This document shows, piece by piece, positions 1-6,324 of a DNA stretch of 24,091 nt. The stretch is from the IMG/VR virus record IMGVR_UViG_3300030339_000236, positions 1-24,091 of that record. One strand, written 5' to 3'. The DNA comes from a virus. Position 1 is the stretch's first letter. The number at the start of each line of letters is the position of its first letter. Made by a program: the position numbers and the translations under genes. The notes beneath the pieces were generated by a model, which made no database searches, had not been told where the DNA came from, and was given only the letters and a program-made list of their open reading frames with translations.

Positions 1-287
1 GGGGAACTTTGTTTGGACTGTCAAAACTTCTAATGATAGATGAGTTCTATAGAATGAGGACAGAGGAAACGAATCTTGGTATAAATTATCCAACGTTTTT
101 AAAAATTAAATATAACAATTTTATTGTAAATTTGTTATCATGTCCATTATGTTTATCTGTATGGTTGTCTTCATTTATATCATTTGTTTTATTATTCTTG
201 GGTATTGATATTATATTACTTATTCCAACAATAACAGTATTATCGTTAATAACTTATGGAATAATTACCATACTACTAAAACTATAA
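1..287 (+). CDS. Small membrane protein with CPxC motif, 5'-truncated
   Basis: This plus-strand reading frame is open at the left edge, so the true start probably lies outside the window; TTG at 9 is the first possible start inside it. The visible part has a polar N-terminal half with a CPLCLSVW motif, followed by two hydrophobic segments that should span the membrane. A Cys-Pro-x-Cys pair just before a Trp and a membrane segment resembles DUF1360-type small membrane proteins of Firmicutes and phages, but the match rests on this motif alone. Its stop TAA overlaps the next ATG by one base (TAATG), so the two genes are probably translationally coupled. The function is unknown. Confidence 0.6.
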   Translation, partial: GTLFGLSKLLMIDEFYRMRTEETNLGINYPTFLKIKYNNFIVNLLSCPLCLSVWLSSFISFVLLFLGIDIILLIPTITVLSLITYGIITILLKL

Positions 288-574
288 TGAATTTTAATTC
301 TCCAAATGACTGTTACCATTTCTTGGTTGGGAATGGATTGGTTGGACTATGTCCTGAATCGCAGAATCTTATATCATGTATGGATATACTTTCTCGTATG
401 TGTTCGTGTGACCCAGCCGAAGCAAAGCAAACAAGATTCAATCAATGCAAGCAAAATTACATTTCGTTTGCAGGTAGGTCACAAAACTTCGCAGCTCAAT
501 TATTATCAAAAGCTAATGATAATAGAATTAATTTTTATCTGAACAATCAATTGTTAGCAACTATTGTAAGATAA
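287..574 (+). CDS. Conserved-looking phage protein of unknown function (95 aa)
   Basis: A soluble 95-residue protein with no recognised domain. Six cysteines are spread over the sequence, two of them in the central Met-Cys-Ser-Cys-Asp segment, which might bind metal; that is inference only. The start ATG overlaps the previous stop (TAATG), and no Shine-Dalgarno site is visible, so coupling to the upstream gene is likely. The stop TAA (572-574) directly abuts the stop of the convergent minus-strand gene at 575, leaving no intergenic space. A plus-strand shadow frame (306-542) was judged spurious because it is fully contained here. Confidence 0.7.
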   Translation: MNFNSPNDCYHFLVGNGLVGLCPESQNLISCMDILSRMCSCDPAEAKQTRFNQCKQNYISFAGRSQNFAAQLLSKANDNRINFYLNNQLLATIVR

Positions 575-1441
575 TCATTCTATCCAATTTTTTAAAGAAG
601 ATTCTACAGAGTCGTATACAGACGACATATAAATTCCTACACTGGACAATTTTTCAGAATTTAACACCGTATTTGACCGTGGTATTTTTGTAAGTTTGTT
701 TAACGTTTCCAATGACTCAAAATATTGAAAGTCTTTGTCTTTATCAATGTATTTTCGAACCATTACAGCAATTTCATCGGTTCTTATTCCACCAGGATTT
801 GTAACATGGTAAGTCCCAAAAGGAACTCCATCATAAAGACAACGAATACATGCCGACACCGATTCTATTCGATTGGATAGTGAATTTTCAGCAACAATCA
901 ATCTATCGAACTTCATTAGTTTTGTAAGGTAGTTTCTTGGATTATTAAAACAGTCAAATGGAAGACGTATCCTCCAAACGTACTTTTTATCAAGATTTAA
1001 CAAAGCCTCTTCGGCCATGACTTTTGTACCTGTGTAAAAACTACAATCAGTTTTAAAACTCAATCCTACAACATCATCTTCTTTGTAACCACCAAACGTA
1101 TATCCGTTATACACACAAGCGGATGACATATGACCCAAAATTATATTGTTATCTTCACAAATTTGTCCAAGCATGGTAGGAAACATTACATTTGCCAAAA
1201 TTGTTATGTCTTTATTTTTTTCACAGTCAGCCACGGAATTTATTCCAATATATGCTGAACAATTTACGATTGCATCTAACTTACCAAACGAATCAATTAC
1301 AGCTTTTAACTCTTTATAATTGTAGTAATTACCGTCAGCTTTTCTTGATGACGCAACATATACAGTTTCACCAATTCGACTTAGTTGATTGATAAACTCA
1401 GAACCAATATACCCTTTACTTCCAAATAATAAAATTTTCAT
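575..1441 (-). CDS. NAD(P)-dependent epimerase/reductase, RmlD-like extended SDR
   Basis: Extended short-chain dehydrogenase/reductase of 288 aa. The N-terminus MKILLFGSKGYIGS carries the Rossmann glycine motif GxxGxxG (Gly7, Gly10, Gly13). The catalytic Tyr136-x-x-x-Lys140 lies in FYTGTK, with serines near 106-107 in the usual active-site position. Members reduce or epimerise nucleotide sugars such as dTDP-4-keto-rhamnose; the exact substrate cannot be read here. In phages such genes may modify host surface sugars or virion glycans, which is inference. Its ATG overlaps the stop of the preceding DUF4338 gene (ATGA, 1438-1441), so it is the last gene of the operon that starts near 5079. Confidence 0.85.
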   Translation of the reverse strand: MKILLFGSKGYIGSEFINQLSRIGETVYVASSRKADGNYYNYKELKAVIDSFGKLDAIVNCSAYIGINSVADCEKNKDITILANVMFPTMLGQICEDNNIILGHMSSACVYNGYTFGGYKEDDVVGLSFKTDCSFYTGTKVMAEEALLNLDKKYVWRIRLPFDCFNNPRNYLTKLMKFDRLIVAENSLSNRIESVSACIRCLYDGVPFGTYHVTNPGGIRTDEIAVMVRKYIDKDKDFQYFESLETLNKLTKIPRSNTVLNSEKLSSVGIYMSSVYDSVESSLKNWIE

Positions 1442-2190
1442 TGTAATAATTTCTCTTTCCAGTCTTTTACCAACGGTTTGACAAACATTAACTTCTTTGC
1501 CACTTTAGTTACATTATAACCAGATTCAGTATGACCCCCTAAGTAACCGGCATATTGTTTTAAACACTCTTTTGGATTCTCCCTGGCCAATCTACCTCTT
1601 TCGCCCTTTTCCTTCGCCCACATCTTCATGGGAGTTTTTCTAATATGATGTCCTTGAGTTTCGCCTATCATCATCCAATTGTCGGCTAAGTAACAACTTC
1701 CGTTTCTCAACTTTTGTTCTTTATAATCTTCATTACGTTCAGGTTGAACAAACGTCTCTAAAAGAATCAAATCATCTCCATACTTAGATTTCCATCTTTT
1801 TGACCCTTCAATTCTTAACTGTTTTAATGTTGACGATGCAGCATTTTTAATTGTTATATTAGGTGTGGCAAGACAAAATCTCGAATTGTTTGCCAAATGA
1901 CATAGATTTTTTATTTTAGTGTTATTATCCCATCCAATAAACGCATCTCTAACACCAACTCCTATGGTAGCAGATGATAAACCTACTGCTCCGATATGAA
2001 TTCCACTTTCAGTCTCATACACCAACCATCTGATATTTCGTGTTGGCGAGTCTTTATACTTAACATAACTGTGATATTTATCAATAGTATCTCTGAATAT
2101 TTTGTTTTGTTCAGGAGTGTTACACTCCACCAAATATACTGGCGAACGATGCTTTACTTGATAGTCAAAAAAGGACACTTGGTTAGACAT
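1438..2190 (-). CDS. DUF4338 protein, DruA-like (copy A)
   Basis: A 250-aa protein that I recognise as a DUF4338 family member, the family of DruA from the Druantia defence system. The diagnostic stations appear in order: RD at 81-82 with FIGW at 84-87, NNSRF at 101-105, LLETFV at 143-148, GSCYLADNW at 164-172 and GETQG at 176-180. The biochemical role of the family is not firmly established; a nucleic-acid-related activity is commonly suspected. No other Druantia gene (for example a large helicase) is adjacent, so a defence role is unproven. It overlaps the dNMP kinase gene by 37 nt and the epimerase gene by 4 nt. A GAG-containing weak Shine-Dalgarno precedes the ATG. A second, divergent DUF4338 gene lies at 3757-5079. 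Confidence 0.8.
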   Translation of the reverse strand: MSNQVSFFDYQVKHRSPVYLVECNTPEQNKIFRDTIDKYHSYVKYKDSPTRNIRWLVYETESGIHIGAVGLSSATIGVGVRDAFIGWDNNTKIKNLCHLANNSRFCLATPNITIKNAASSTLKQLRIEGSKRWKSKYGDDLILLETFVQPERNEDYKEQKLRNGSCYLADNWMMIGETQGHHIRKTPMKMWAKEKGERGRLARENPKECLKQYAGYLGGHTESGYNVTKVAKKLMFVKPLVKDWKEKLLQ

Positions 2191-2870
2191 AACTTAATCT
2201 CTTCATTGAGATAAGTATTGTCCAACAAGGAGTCGGTAGTAATTTTAATACCGTTTACTCGTTGTTCTCTTTCTATCACATTTTCAAGTTCTAACCTATA
2301 ATCGGATTCTTTTTCACATATTGGGTCGTTCTTAGCTTCTTCATCGTTTGGCGCTTCATCAAATTGCTTCCACTCTCTATATCCAGTCTCTTTTCCAGTA
2401 CAAGAATCGTATTGAATTCCACTATTGACACTATATTTCTTCAAATGAACGAACCAACCACTCCATCTTAATTTTTGCCAATCATGAACCCAACTAACTT
2501 CATTTGGAAATCTACAGTCGCTGATAAATATTACGTGTTTAGAAACATCACAAACACTAACAATTCTTTGTATCTGTTCTTCTACTTTGTCTACCCAATA
2601 AATTCCATTTGTTTGAATTCTTTTTTGACATCCATGGGCTACTAACAAAGGACGTATTAACTTTTTTTCAGAAGAGTCGTCAGTCCACACATCAACACCA
2701 TAATATTGTTTTAGAAATGGGCCTATTTCAATTTTTAATACGTCAGCAAATGCTAATTTTTCAGAAGTGTATCCATTTTCAGAAAGAATTTTTCTTGCCA
2801 CTTTAACAAAGGTATCTTTGCCACTACGTGCAAATCCTCCGACGCCTATTACTATTGGGTTATTCTTCAT
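2154..2870 (-). CDS. Deoxynucleoside monophosphate kinase, T4 gp1-like
   Basis: A 238-aa P-loop kinase. The phosphate-binding loop is GFARSGKDT (residues 12-20), with Asp after the Lys as in T4 gp1-type dNMP kinases. A second signature, FISDCRFPNE (115-124), is typical of this phage family. The enzyme should phosphorylate dNMPs to dNDPs using ATP and so feed phage DNA synthesis together with the ribonucleotide reductase at 11881-14547. The C-terminal third (about 150-238) is acidic and less conserved. It sits in an operon between the gp62-like gene (11-nt overlap) and the DUF4338 gene (37-nt overlap). No clear Shine-Dalgarno site is seen, so coupling is probable. Confidence 0.85.
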   Translation of the reverse strand: MKNNPIVIGVGGFARSGKDTFVKVARKILSENGYTSEKLAFADVLKIEIGPFLKQYYGVDVWTDDSSEKKLIRPLLVAHGCQKRIQTNGIYWVDKVEEQIQRIVSVCDVSKHVIFISDCRFPNEVSWVHDWQKLRWSGWFVHLKKYSVNSGIQYDSCTGKETGYREWKQFDEAPNDEEAKNDPICEKESDYRLELENVIEREQRVNGIKITTDSLLDNTYLNEEIKLCLTKCPFLTIK

Positions 2871-3402
2871 TATAATTATCTTTTAGAGCCGACTCAACCT
2901 CTTTATCCGTCAATCCATAATTTCTACAGAAATTTTCCAACTCTTTTATTCCATTTTTTTTATTTAAAAGTAACAAAGCATAATCTTTTGCTTCTGATTT
3001 TGATATCTCGAAATATTTAGCAATCAATTCAATTATGGTTTCGTTAACAGGACTTTTAGTTACCTTTACCCAAGGATAAAAATGTCTGTCTGGCTGAATT
3101 AATCCAATAAGAAGTTGATAAAATTGTGGGGATGGAATCTTATCAAAATATTTAAATAAATCTGAAATATCAGAGAGTATTGTAGGATTCATACTTAAAG
3201 CCTTCAATATCATGAAATGATTAAAAGACTTTTTATCCAATTCTGTTAGATTTTTAAAATAGTCAGGGTCTTGAACCGTTCGAATGTGTTTTATATGGTC
3301 AAACAATCCAATTCCCTTTATCGTACCTTCTTCCTTTTTCTTCCTACCTTTACGTTTGATTTCGGTTGTCGATTCGGTATTGGATTTTGGCGTTTTTATC
3401 AT
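2860..3402 (-). CDS. Clamp loader small subunit, T4 gp62-like
   Basis: A 180-aa protein resembling the small subunit of the T4-type sliding-clamp loader. From memory, the stretch SFNHFMILKALSMNP (about 75-89), the YPWVKV segment after a basic loop, and the following helix ending in KSEAKDYALLLL parallel T4 gp62 DYSKFMVENALSQFP, YGKWAKL and the TNDAINYKSIL helix in the same order and spacing. The first 25 residues are basic and probably disordered. With the large ATPase subunit gp44, not in this window, it would load the clamp at primer ends. An AAGAAAG sequence just upstream of the ATG could serve as ribosome binding site. It overlaps the preceding membrane-protein gene by 53 nt. Confidence 0.72.
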   Translation of the reverse strand: MIKTPKSNTESTTEIKRKGRKKKEEGTIKGIGLFDHIKHIRTVQDPDYFKNLTELDKKSFNHFMILKALSMNPTILSDISDLFKYFDKIPSPQFYQLLIGLIQPDRHFYPWVKVTKSPVNETIIELIAKYFEISKSEAKDYALLLLNKKNGIKELENFCRNYGLTDKEVESALKDNYNEE

Positions 3403-3664
3403 ACTTTCTTATAATTCGATGTAATTCTTTAAATGAGGATGATATCAAAACTTGATTCTTATGTAAAGAATTTATATCGTTAGTAAGTTTCTTATTCGCC
3501 TGTTCCAATTCATCTATTTTATCTGTATGTTGGTGAATCAACCAACCAGAAAAAACTGTCCATAAAGTAACTAATATAAATACTATGACACTAAATATTA
3601 TCATCGGTTTCAATTGGTTCCACATCAGTTTGTGGCGAATGTGTCTTCGGATGTACGTATCCAT
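3350..3664 (-). CDS. Single-pass membrane protein with coiled coil (104 aa)
   Basis: A basic N-terminus (about 20 residues) is followed by one strong membrane segment (about 21-45) and a charged heptad-like region (about 50-95). This topology, N-in with a coiled coil outside the membrane, is shared by inner-membrane spanins and by many unrelated phage membrane proteins. No lysis partner is adjacent, so I do not call it a spanin. A GAAG sequence 6-9 nt upstream supports the ATG at 3664; internal Met codons at residues 14 and 21 would remove most of the 74-nt overlap with the previous gene and cannot be excluded. It also overlaps gp62 by 53 nt, so it is locked inside the operon. Confidence 0.6.
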   Translation of the reverse strand: MDTYIRRHIRHKLMWNQLKPMIIFSVIVFILVTLWTVFSGWLIHQHTDKIDELEQANKKLTNDINSLHKNQVLISSSFKELHRIIRKYDKNAKIQYRIDNRNQT

Positions 3665-3755
3665 CCTTGACTTCTTTAAATTTTTTACTATTACGGAAGT
3701 TCTGGTCTCTACGGTCTTTCTTCCACCTATCGTTTTTTCTGAATGTACGTCCCAT
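3591..3755 (-). CDS. Small basic phage protein (54 aa)
   Basis: The reading frame is open from 3812, but the ATG at 3755 is the better start. It gives MGRTFRKNDRWKKDRRDQNF..., which looks like the true N-terminus, and lies one base after the stop of the upstream DUF4338 gene at 3757. The protein is very basic at the N-terminus (many Arg/Lys up to about residue 28) and acidic at the C-terminus (EPIETDDNI). It is probably nucleic-acid associated, but no fold is recognised. It overlaps the following membrane-protein gene by 74 nt if that gene starts at 3664, one of the longest overlaps in the window. Confidence 0.6.
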   Translation of the reverse strand: MGRTFRKNDRWKKDRRDQNFRNSKKFKEVKDGYVHPKTHSPQTDVEPIETDDNI

Positions 3756-3756
3756 A

Positions 3757-5079
3757 TTATTTACTATTTTGATGTCCGACCGCATTAAAGAAGAGAGTTT
3801 TAGATTCTTCATAATGTTGTTCAGTCATCACATTATAAAACAGTTTGTTAGGATTCAACCTATTTTCTGCTTTAAGTTTTTTATATCTTTCAATTGCCTT
3901 TGGTTTCCACCAATCCACGATGGCTTTGGTATCCTCTTTAAATAGAGGCTTCATCACTAATTTATCCTCAGTAATTTTATTACATAAAAATTCTCTGGTA
4001 TTTTCATAGAAACACGAATAATACGCACCACGTTCAAATCCATGCATATAATCTGTCTGTTTAATCCCACACGCCTTAAATATCATGGCCAAAACCCTAT
4101 TCTTTGCGCCTGTGACTGGGCCTGACACGCCTTCTTTCTGTGTCATAGCTTTGTCATATTCCTCCTTCATGTGTTGTTTTAACCAACCATGCCAGTTAGA
4201 ATATCCCTTTTCATAAGGTTTTATAGCAATCTTACCCTTGGTCATACCGACAGGCTTCCACCACTTTAAACTATTATACATTGAAAACCCACCATACAAA
4301 CTTGTAGTTGTCATACCAACCAACTTGCCAGGATTAGCTTCAGCAGTTATTCCTGGATGTTCCCATTCGTTTCTTACAACTCCTGAGGTTACTAACGCGG
4401 CTACGAGTTTTCCACCAAGAAAGTTACTACCAAATGGTTGAGTTGGAACGATTGTCGTACCAATAGCAGAATGTTTTAACATTTTGTTTTTCAGTTTATT
4501 TTCAGGTGTCCAGCCAATAAACTTATCTCTATCGGATATAGAAATAACATCACTGGCAATAGAACATATTCCTAAAACCTTATTTGTTACTTCATCTACC
4601 ATTAGAAACTTAATAAATCTTCCTGGAGCCTGATTATATTCAGCGCTACTACAATAATATCGTAATGTTGTCCACAATCTTTCCAAATATTCATTATTTA
4701 CAACTATTGCCTTTGGTTGTAAATTAATAATTTCTTTAATGGTCAACTCTTCATCATTTATATCCGTAGGACTCCATATAGTGGCTTTAGCTTGATTAGC
4801 AAATTCTTTAATAAAATTGGTAAGCAACTGCATCTCTTCCCATTTCTTACGAAATGTAAATTCTTCGACAGACAAACTAGATAACCAATTTAAATCCGCT
4901 ATTACTATCTTTTTATTATCATCAACATCAAAGGCGTCTTTACCAGTTCCAACCTTGAAGGCATCGTTATTTGGATACTCTCCGCCATTATAATTTTCCT
5001 TTTGTTTTACTTCAAAGGCCTTTTTCTTAACTTCTTCCGGTCTTGGTTCAAAATCGAAAATGTTCGCAATATTAGACAT
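3757..5079 (-). CDS. Large DUF4338-like (DruA-related) protein (copy B)
   Basis: A 440-aa protein. The frame is open to 5139, but the ATG at 5079 (MSNIANIFDFEPRP) is chosen because a promoter (TTGACA-N16-TACAAT) ends 8 nt before it. Residues about 150-285 carry the same stations as copy A: FIKFLMVD, then SDRDKFIGW (182-190), TTIVPTQPFG (208-217), MTTTSLYGGFSMYNS (256-270) and LKWWKPVGMTKGK (271-283). It is thus a distant DUF4338 relative with an extra N-terminal region of about 150 residues and a C-terminal region of about 150. Long proteins of this type are, as I recall, common in T4-like environmental phages. The activity is unknown. It opens the operon that runs to the epimerase at 575. 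Confidence 0.75.
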   Translation of the reverse strand: MSNIANIFDFEPRPEEVKKKAFEVKQKENYNGGEYPNNDAFKVGTGKDAFDVDDNKKIVIADLNWLSSLSVEEFTFRKKWEEMQLLTNFIKEFANQAKATIWSPTDINDEELTIKEIINLQPKAIVVNNEYLERLWTTLRYYCSSAEYNQAPGRFIKFLMVDEVTNKVLGICSIASDVISISDRDKFIGWTPENKLKNKMLKHSAIGTTIVPTQPFGSNFLGGKLVAALVTSGVVRNEWEHPGITAEANPGKLVGMTTTSLYGGFSMYNSLKWWKPVGMTKGKIAIKPYEKGYSNWHGWLKQHMKEEYDKAMTQKEGVSGPVTGAKNRVLAMIFKACGIKQTDYMHGFERGAYYSCFYENTREFLCNKITEDKLVMKPLFKEDTKAIVDWWKPKAIERYKKLKAENRLNPNKLFYNVMTEQHYEESKTLFFNAVGHQNSK

Positions 5080-5115
5080 ATACTTATATTGTATGGTCAC
5101 ACTAATCAATGTCAA
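5079..5115 (-). promoter_or_regulatory. Sigma70-type promoter of the DUF4338-gp62-dNMP kinase operon
   Basis: On the minus strand TTGACA (5115-5110), a 16-nt spacer and TACAAT (5093-5088, 5 of 6 matches) precede the ATG at 5079 by only 8 nt. The expected transcription start is at about 5081, so the mRNA would have almost no leader. No Shine-Dalgarno site precedes the ATG. The -10 box overlaps the candidate start codon (5093) of the divergent plus-strand gene. Confidence 0.6.
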
Positions 5116-5614
5116 CAGTAAAATAGTTATAAAAACCACAACACCAAGGTATTTTCATTGTTTTAAATTAAATGAATCGAATTATGCTTTATTTGATATA
5201 AAAATGGACATGCCTCTGGTAATAGGGTCGTTATCAATTATAAAATCCACAAAACTACCAACAAATTCCACCGTATTTTATTATGAAATTGGTATGAAAG
5301 GAGGGTTTGAGAAGGGGCCGGAAAAGACAATCGAAATATCAGGCGAAGGGAAACGTCAAAAAGCGCCATTGCGATATCATTACATCGATAAAAATGTAAC
5401 GACATATCACAACTTCAAAATAAATTCAGTATTATTTTCTTTATGGGATAACAATTTTAAAATGCCTATTGTGTACGGGTCGAATCAAAAAGTTCAAGCC
5501 ACATTAAACCAAGTCTCAAAGGAATCGGCAATATTTTACTACCAAGAAGATATGACAGTAAAAAACTCTTTTAAATTGTTTATGACATTTGAAGGTAAAA
5601 AGTCACATTTTTAA
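5093..5614 (+). CDS. Tandem-duplicated beta-rich-looking protein of unknown function
   Basis: About 173 aa starting at ATG 5093; the frame is open from 5060, and the true start is uncertain because this ATG lies inside the divergent promoter and has no Shine-Dalgarno site. The protein consists of two related units of about 65 residues at roughly 20-84 and 105-169. Matching stations are FKLN / FKIN, MPLVIGS (40-46) / MPIVYGS (124-130), STVFYYEIGM (59-68) / SAIFYYQEDM (145-154), and IEISGEGK / FMTFEGKK. The linker is basic. The function is unknown; a repeated small binding or structural domain is likely. It stands alone on the plus strand, and its stop overlaps the convergent 65-aa gene by 12 nt. 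Confidence 0.65.
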   Translation: MVTLINVNSKIVIKTTTPRYFHCFKLNESNYALFDIKMDMPLVIGSLSIIKSTKLPTNSTVFYYEIGMKGGFEKGPEKTIEISGEGKRQKAPLRYHYIDKNVTTYHNFKINSVLFSLWDNNFKMPIVYGSNQKVQATLNQVSKESAIFYYQEDMTVKNSFKLFMTFEGKKSHF

Positions 5615-5619
5615 TGTGA
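5597..5619 (-). terminator. Intrinsic terminator of the MoxR-VWA operon
   Basis: Read on the minus strand, TCACATT, a 3-nt loop and AATGTGA are followed by CTTTTT. The hairpin includes the stop codon of the 65-aa gene. On the plus strand no T-tract follows the same dyad, so it should work leftward for the minus-strand operon. Confidence 0.5.
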
Positions 5620-5800
5620 TGTCAAAGTCACATTCTCTAAGTCCATCCGATAATCCTCCCATTAAAGCAACTTCCATTTGGATATCAGTCCTATCAAGAC
5701 TAATCTTTACGATGTTATTTTTCTTGGTATCAAAAATACCATACACATGTAAATCAATTAAAATAGATTTTTTAATTTTCTTTGATTTTTTCTTAAGCAT
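5603..5800 (-). CDS. Small conserved-looking phage protein (65 aa)
   Basis: The N-terminus is very basic (MLKKKSKKIKKS), followed by a compact region with alternating hydrophobic residues: LIDLHVYGIFD, then KNNIVKISLD, then EVALMGGL and CDFDITL. This looks like a small beta-rich fold and is coded consistently with its neighbours. No function is recognised. It is the last gene of the operon that starts with the MoxR ATPase, and its stop codon lies in the terminator hairpin. A possible local promoter (TTACAA-N18-TATAAT) overlaps the end of the upstream gene, giving a leader of about 24 nt. Confidence 0.65.
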   Translation of the reverse strand: MLKKKSKKIKKSILIDLHVYGIFDTKKNNIVKISLDRTDIQMEVALMGGLSDGLRECDFDITLKM

Positions 5801-5826
5801 ATGTATGGTATTATTGACTGTTACAA

Positions 5827-6240
5827 TTATACGTTTACCGTTGATGGAGTTGTAATATTACTGACGGGGGTTACTGTGGGCGTAACACTTGAAGATTGAT
5901 TTGTGATTTCCATGACAGGCATAATTTTTGCCATTTCAATTGTGGAAATTCCTTCTGACGATGCTTTTTCTACTACAGACTTTTTAACTGGTCTCATTGC
6001 AAATACCAATTGAGGTCTTCCTTTTCCAGAATGTTTCTGTCCAATAACTGCGACAAGATTTTCTTCAGCAATAGCTTTACTCAGTCGAACTCGAATTGTT
6101 ATGTCTGATGGCTTTTCTGCTGATGTAAGCATATGACTATTTGCTGCCACCAAGTCGGTGATGGTAAAATAGGTGTCATTCGACGGCCACGAAACAATCT
6201 GTTTCGTCTTATTCTTACGTTGTGTTTTTCTAATATTCAT
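5827..6240 (-). CDS. Putative winged-helix DNA-binding protein (137 aa)
   Basis: The frame extends to 6315, but the ATG at 6240 is preceded by a good Shine-Dalgarno (AAGG, 9-12 nt upstream) and gives a basic N-terminus (MNIRKTQRKNKTK). Residues about 20-82 look like a winged helix: helix FTITDLVAAN, then DITIRVRLSKAIAEENLVAVIG as a recognition-helix-like segment, then a wing with GKGRPQLVFAM. The pattern T-x-R-x-x-L followed by a GKGRP turn is typical of such folds, but no family is named with certainty. The C-terminus (about 110-137) is Thr/Pro/Val-rich and probably disordered. It lies 84 nt downstream of the VWA gene; the gap holds nothing else that I recognise beyond AT-rich sequence. Confidence 0.65.
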   Translation of the reverse strand: MNIRKTQRKNKTKQIVSWPSNDTYFTITDLVAANSHMLTSAEKPSDITIRVRLSKAIAEENLVAVIGQKHSGKGRPQLVFAMRPVKKSVVEKASSEGISTIEMAKIMPVMEITNQSSSVTPTVTPVSNITTPSTVNV

Positions 6241-6324
6241 AATTATTTTCCTTGTGTTCCTATAAATTTGGAATCTACAATCGAACACGTTACTATAAAT
6301 TCCCCCATTTGTCAACCACTTTTA

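Noticed and set aside
3350-3664. Inner-membrane spanin
   Set aside because: Topology fits, but no outer-membrane partner, holin or endolysin is nearby, and the gene lies in a replication operon.
1438-5079. Complete Druantia defence system
   Set aside because: Only DUF4338 proteins are seen. The large helicase and other Druantia components are absent, and the neighbours are phage replication genes.
5589-5855. 88-aa plus-strand frame
   Set aside because: It is antisense to the coupled 65-aa gene, crosses the terminator and has no ribosome site.
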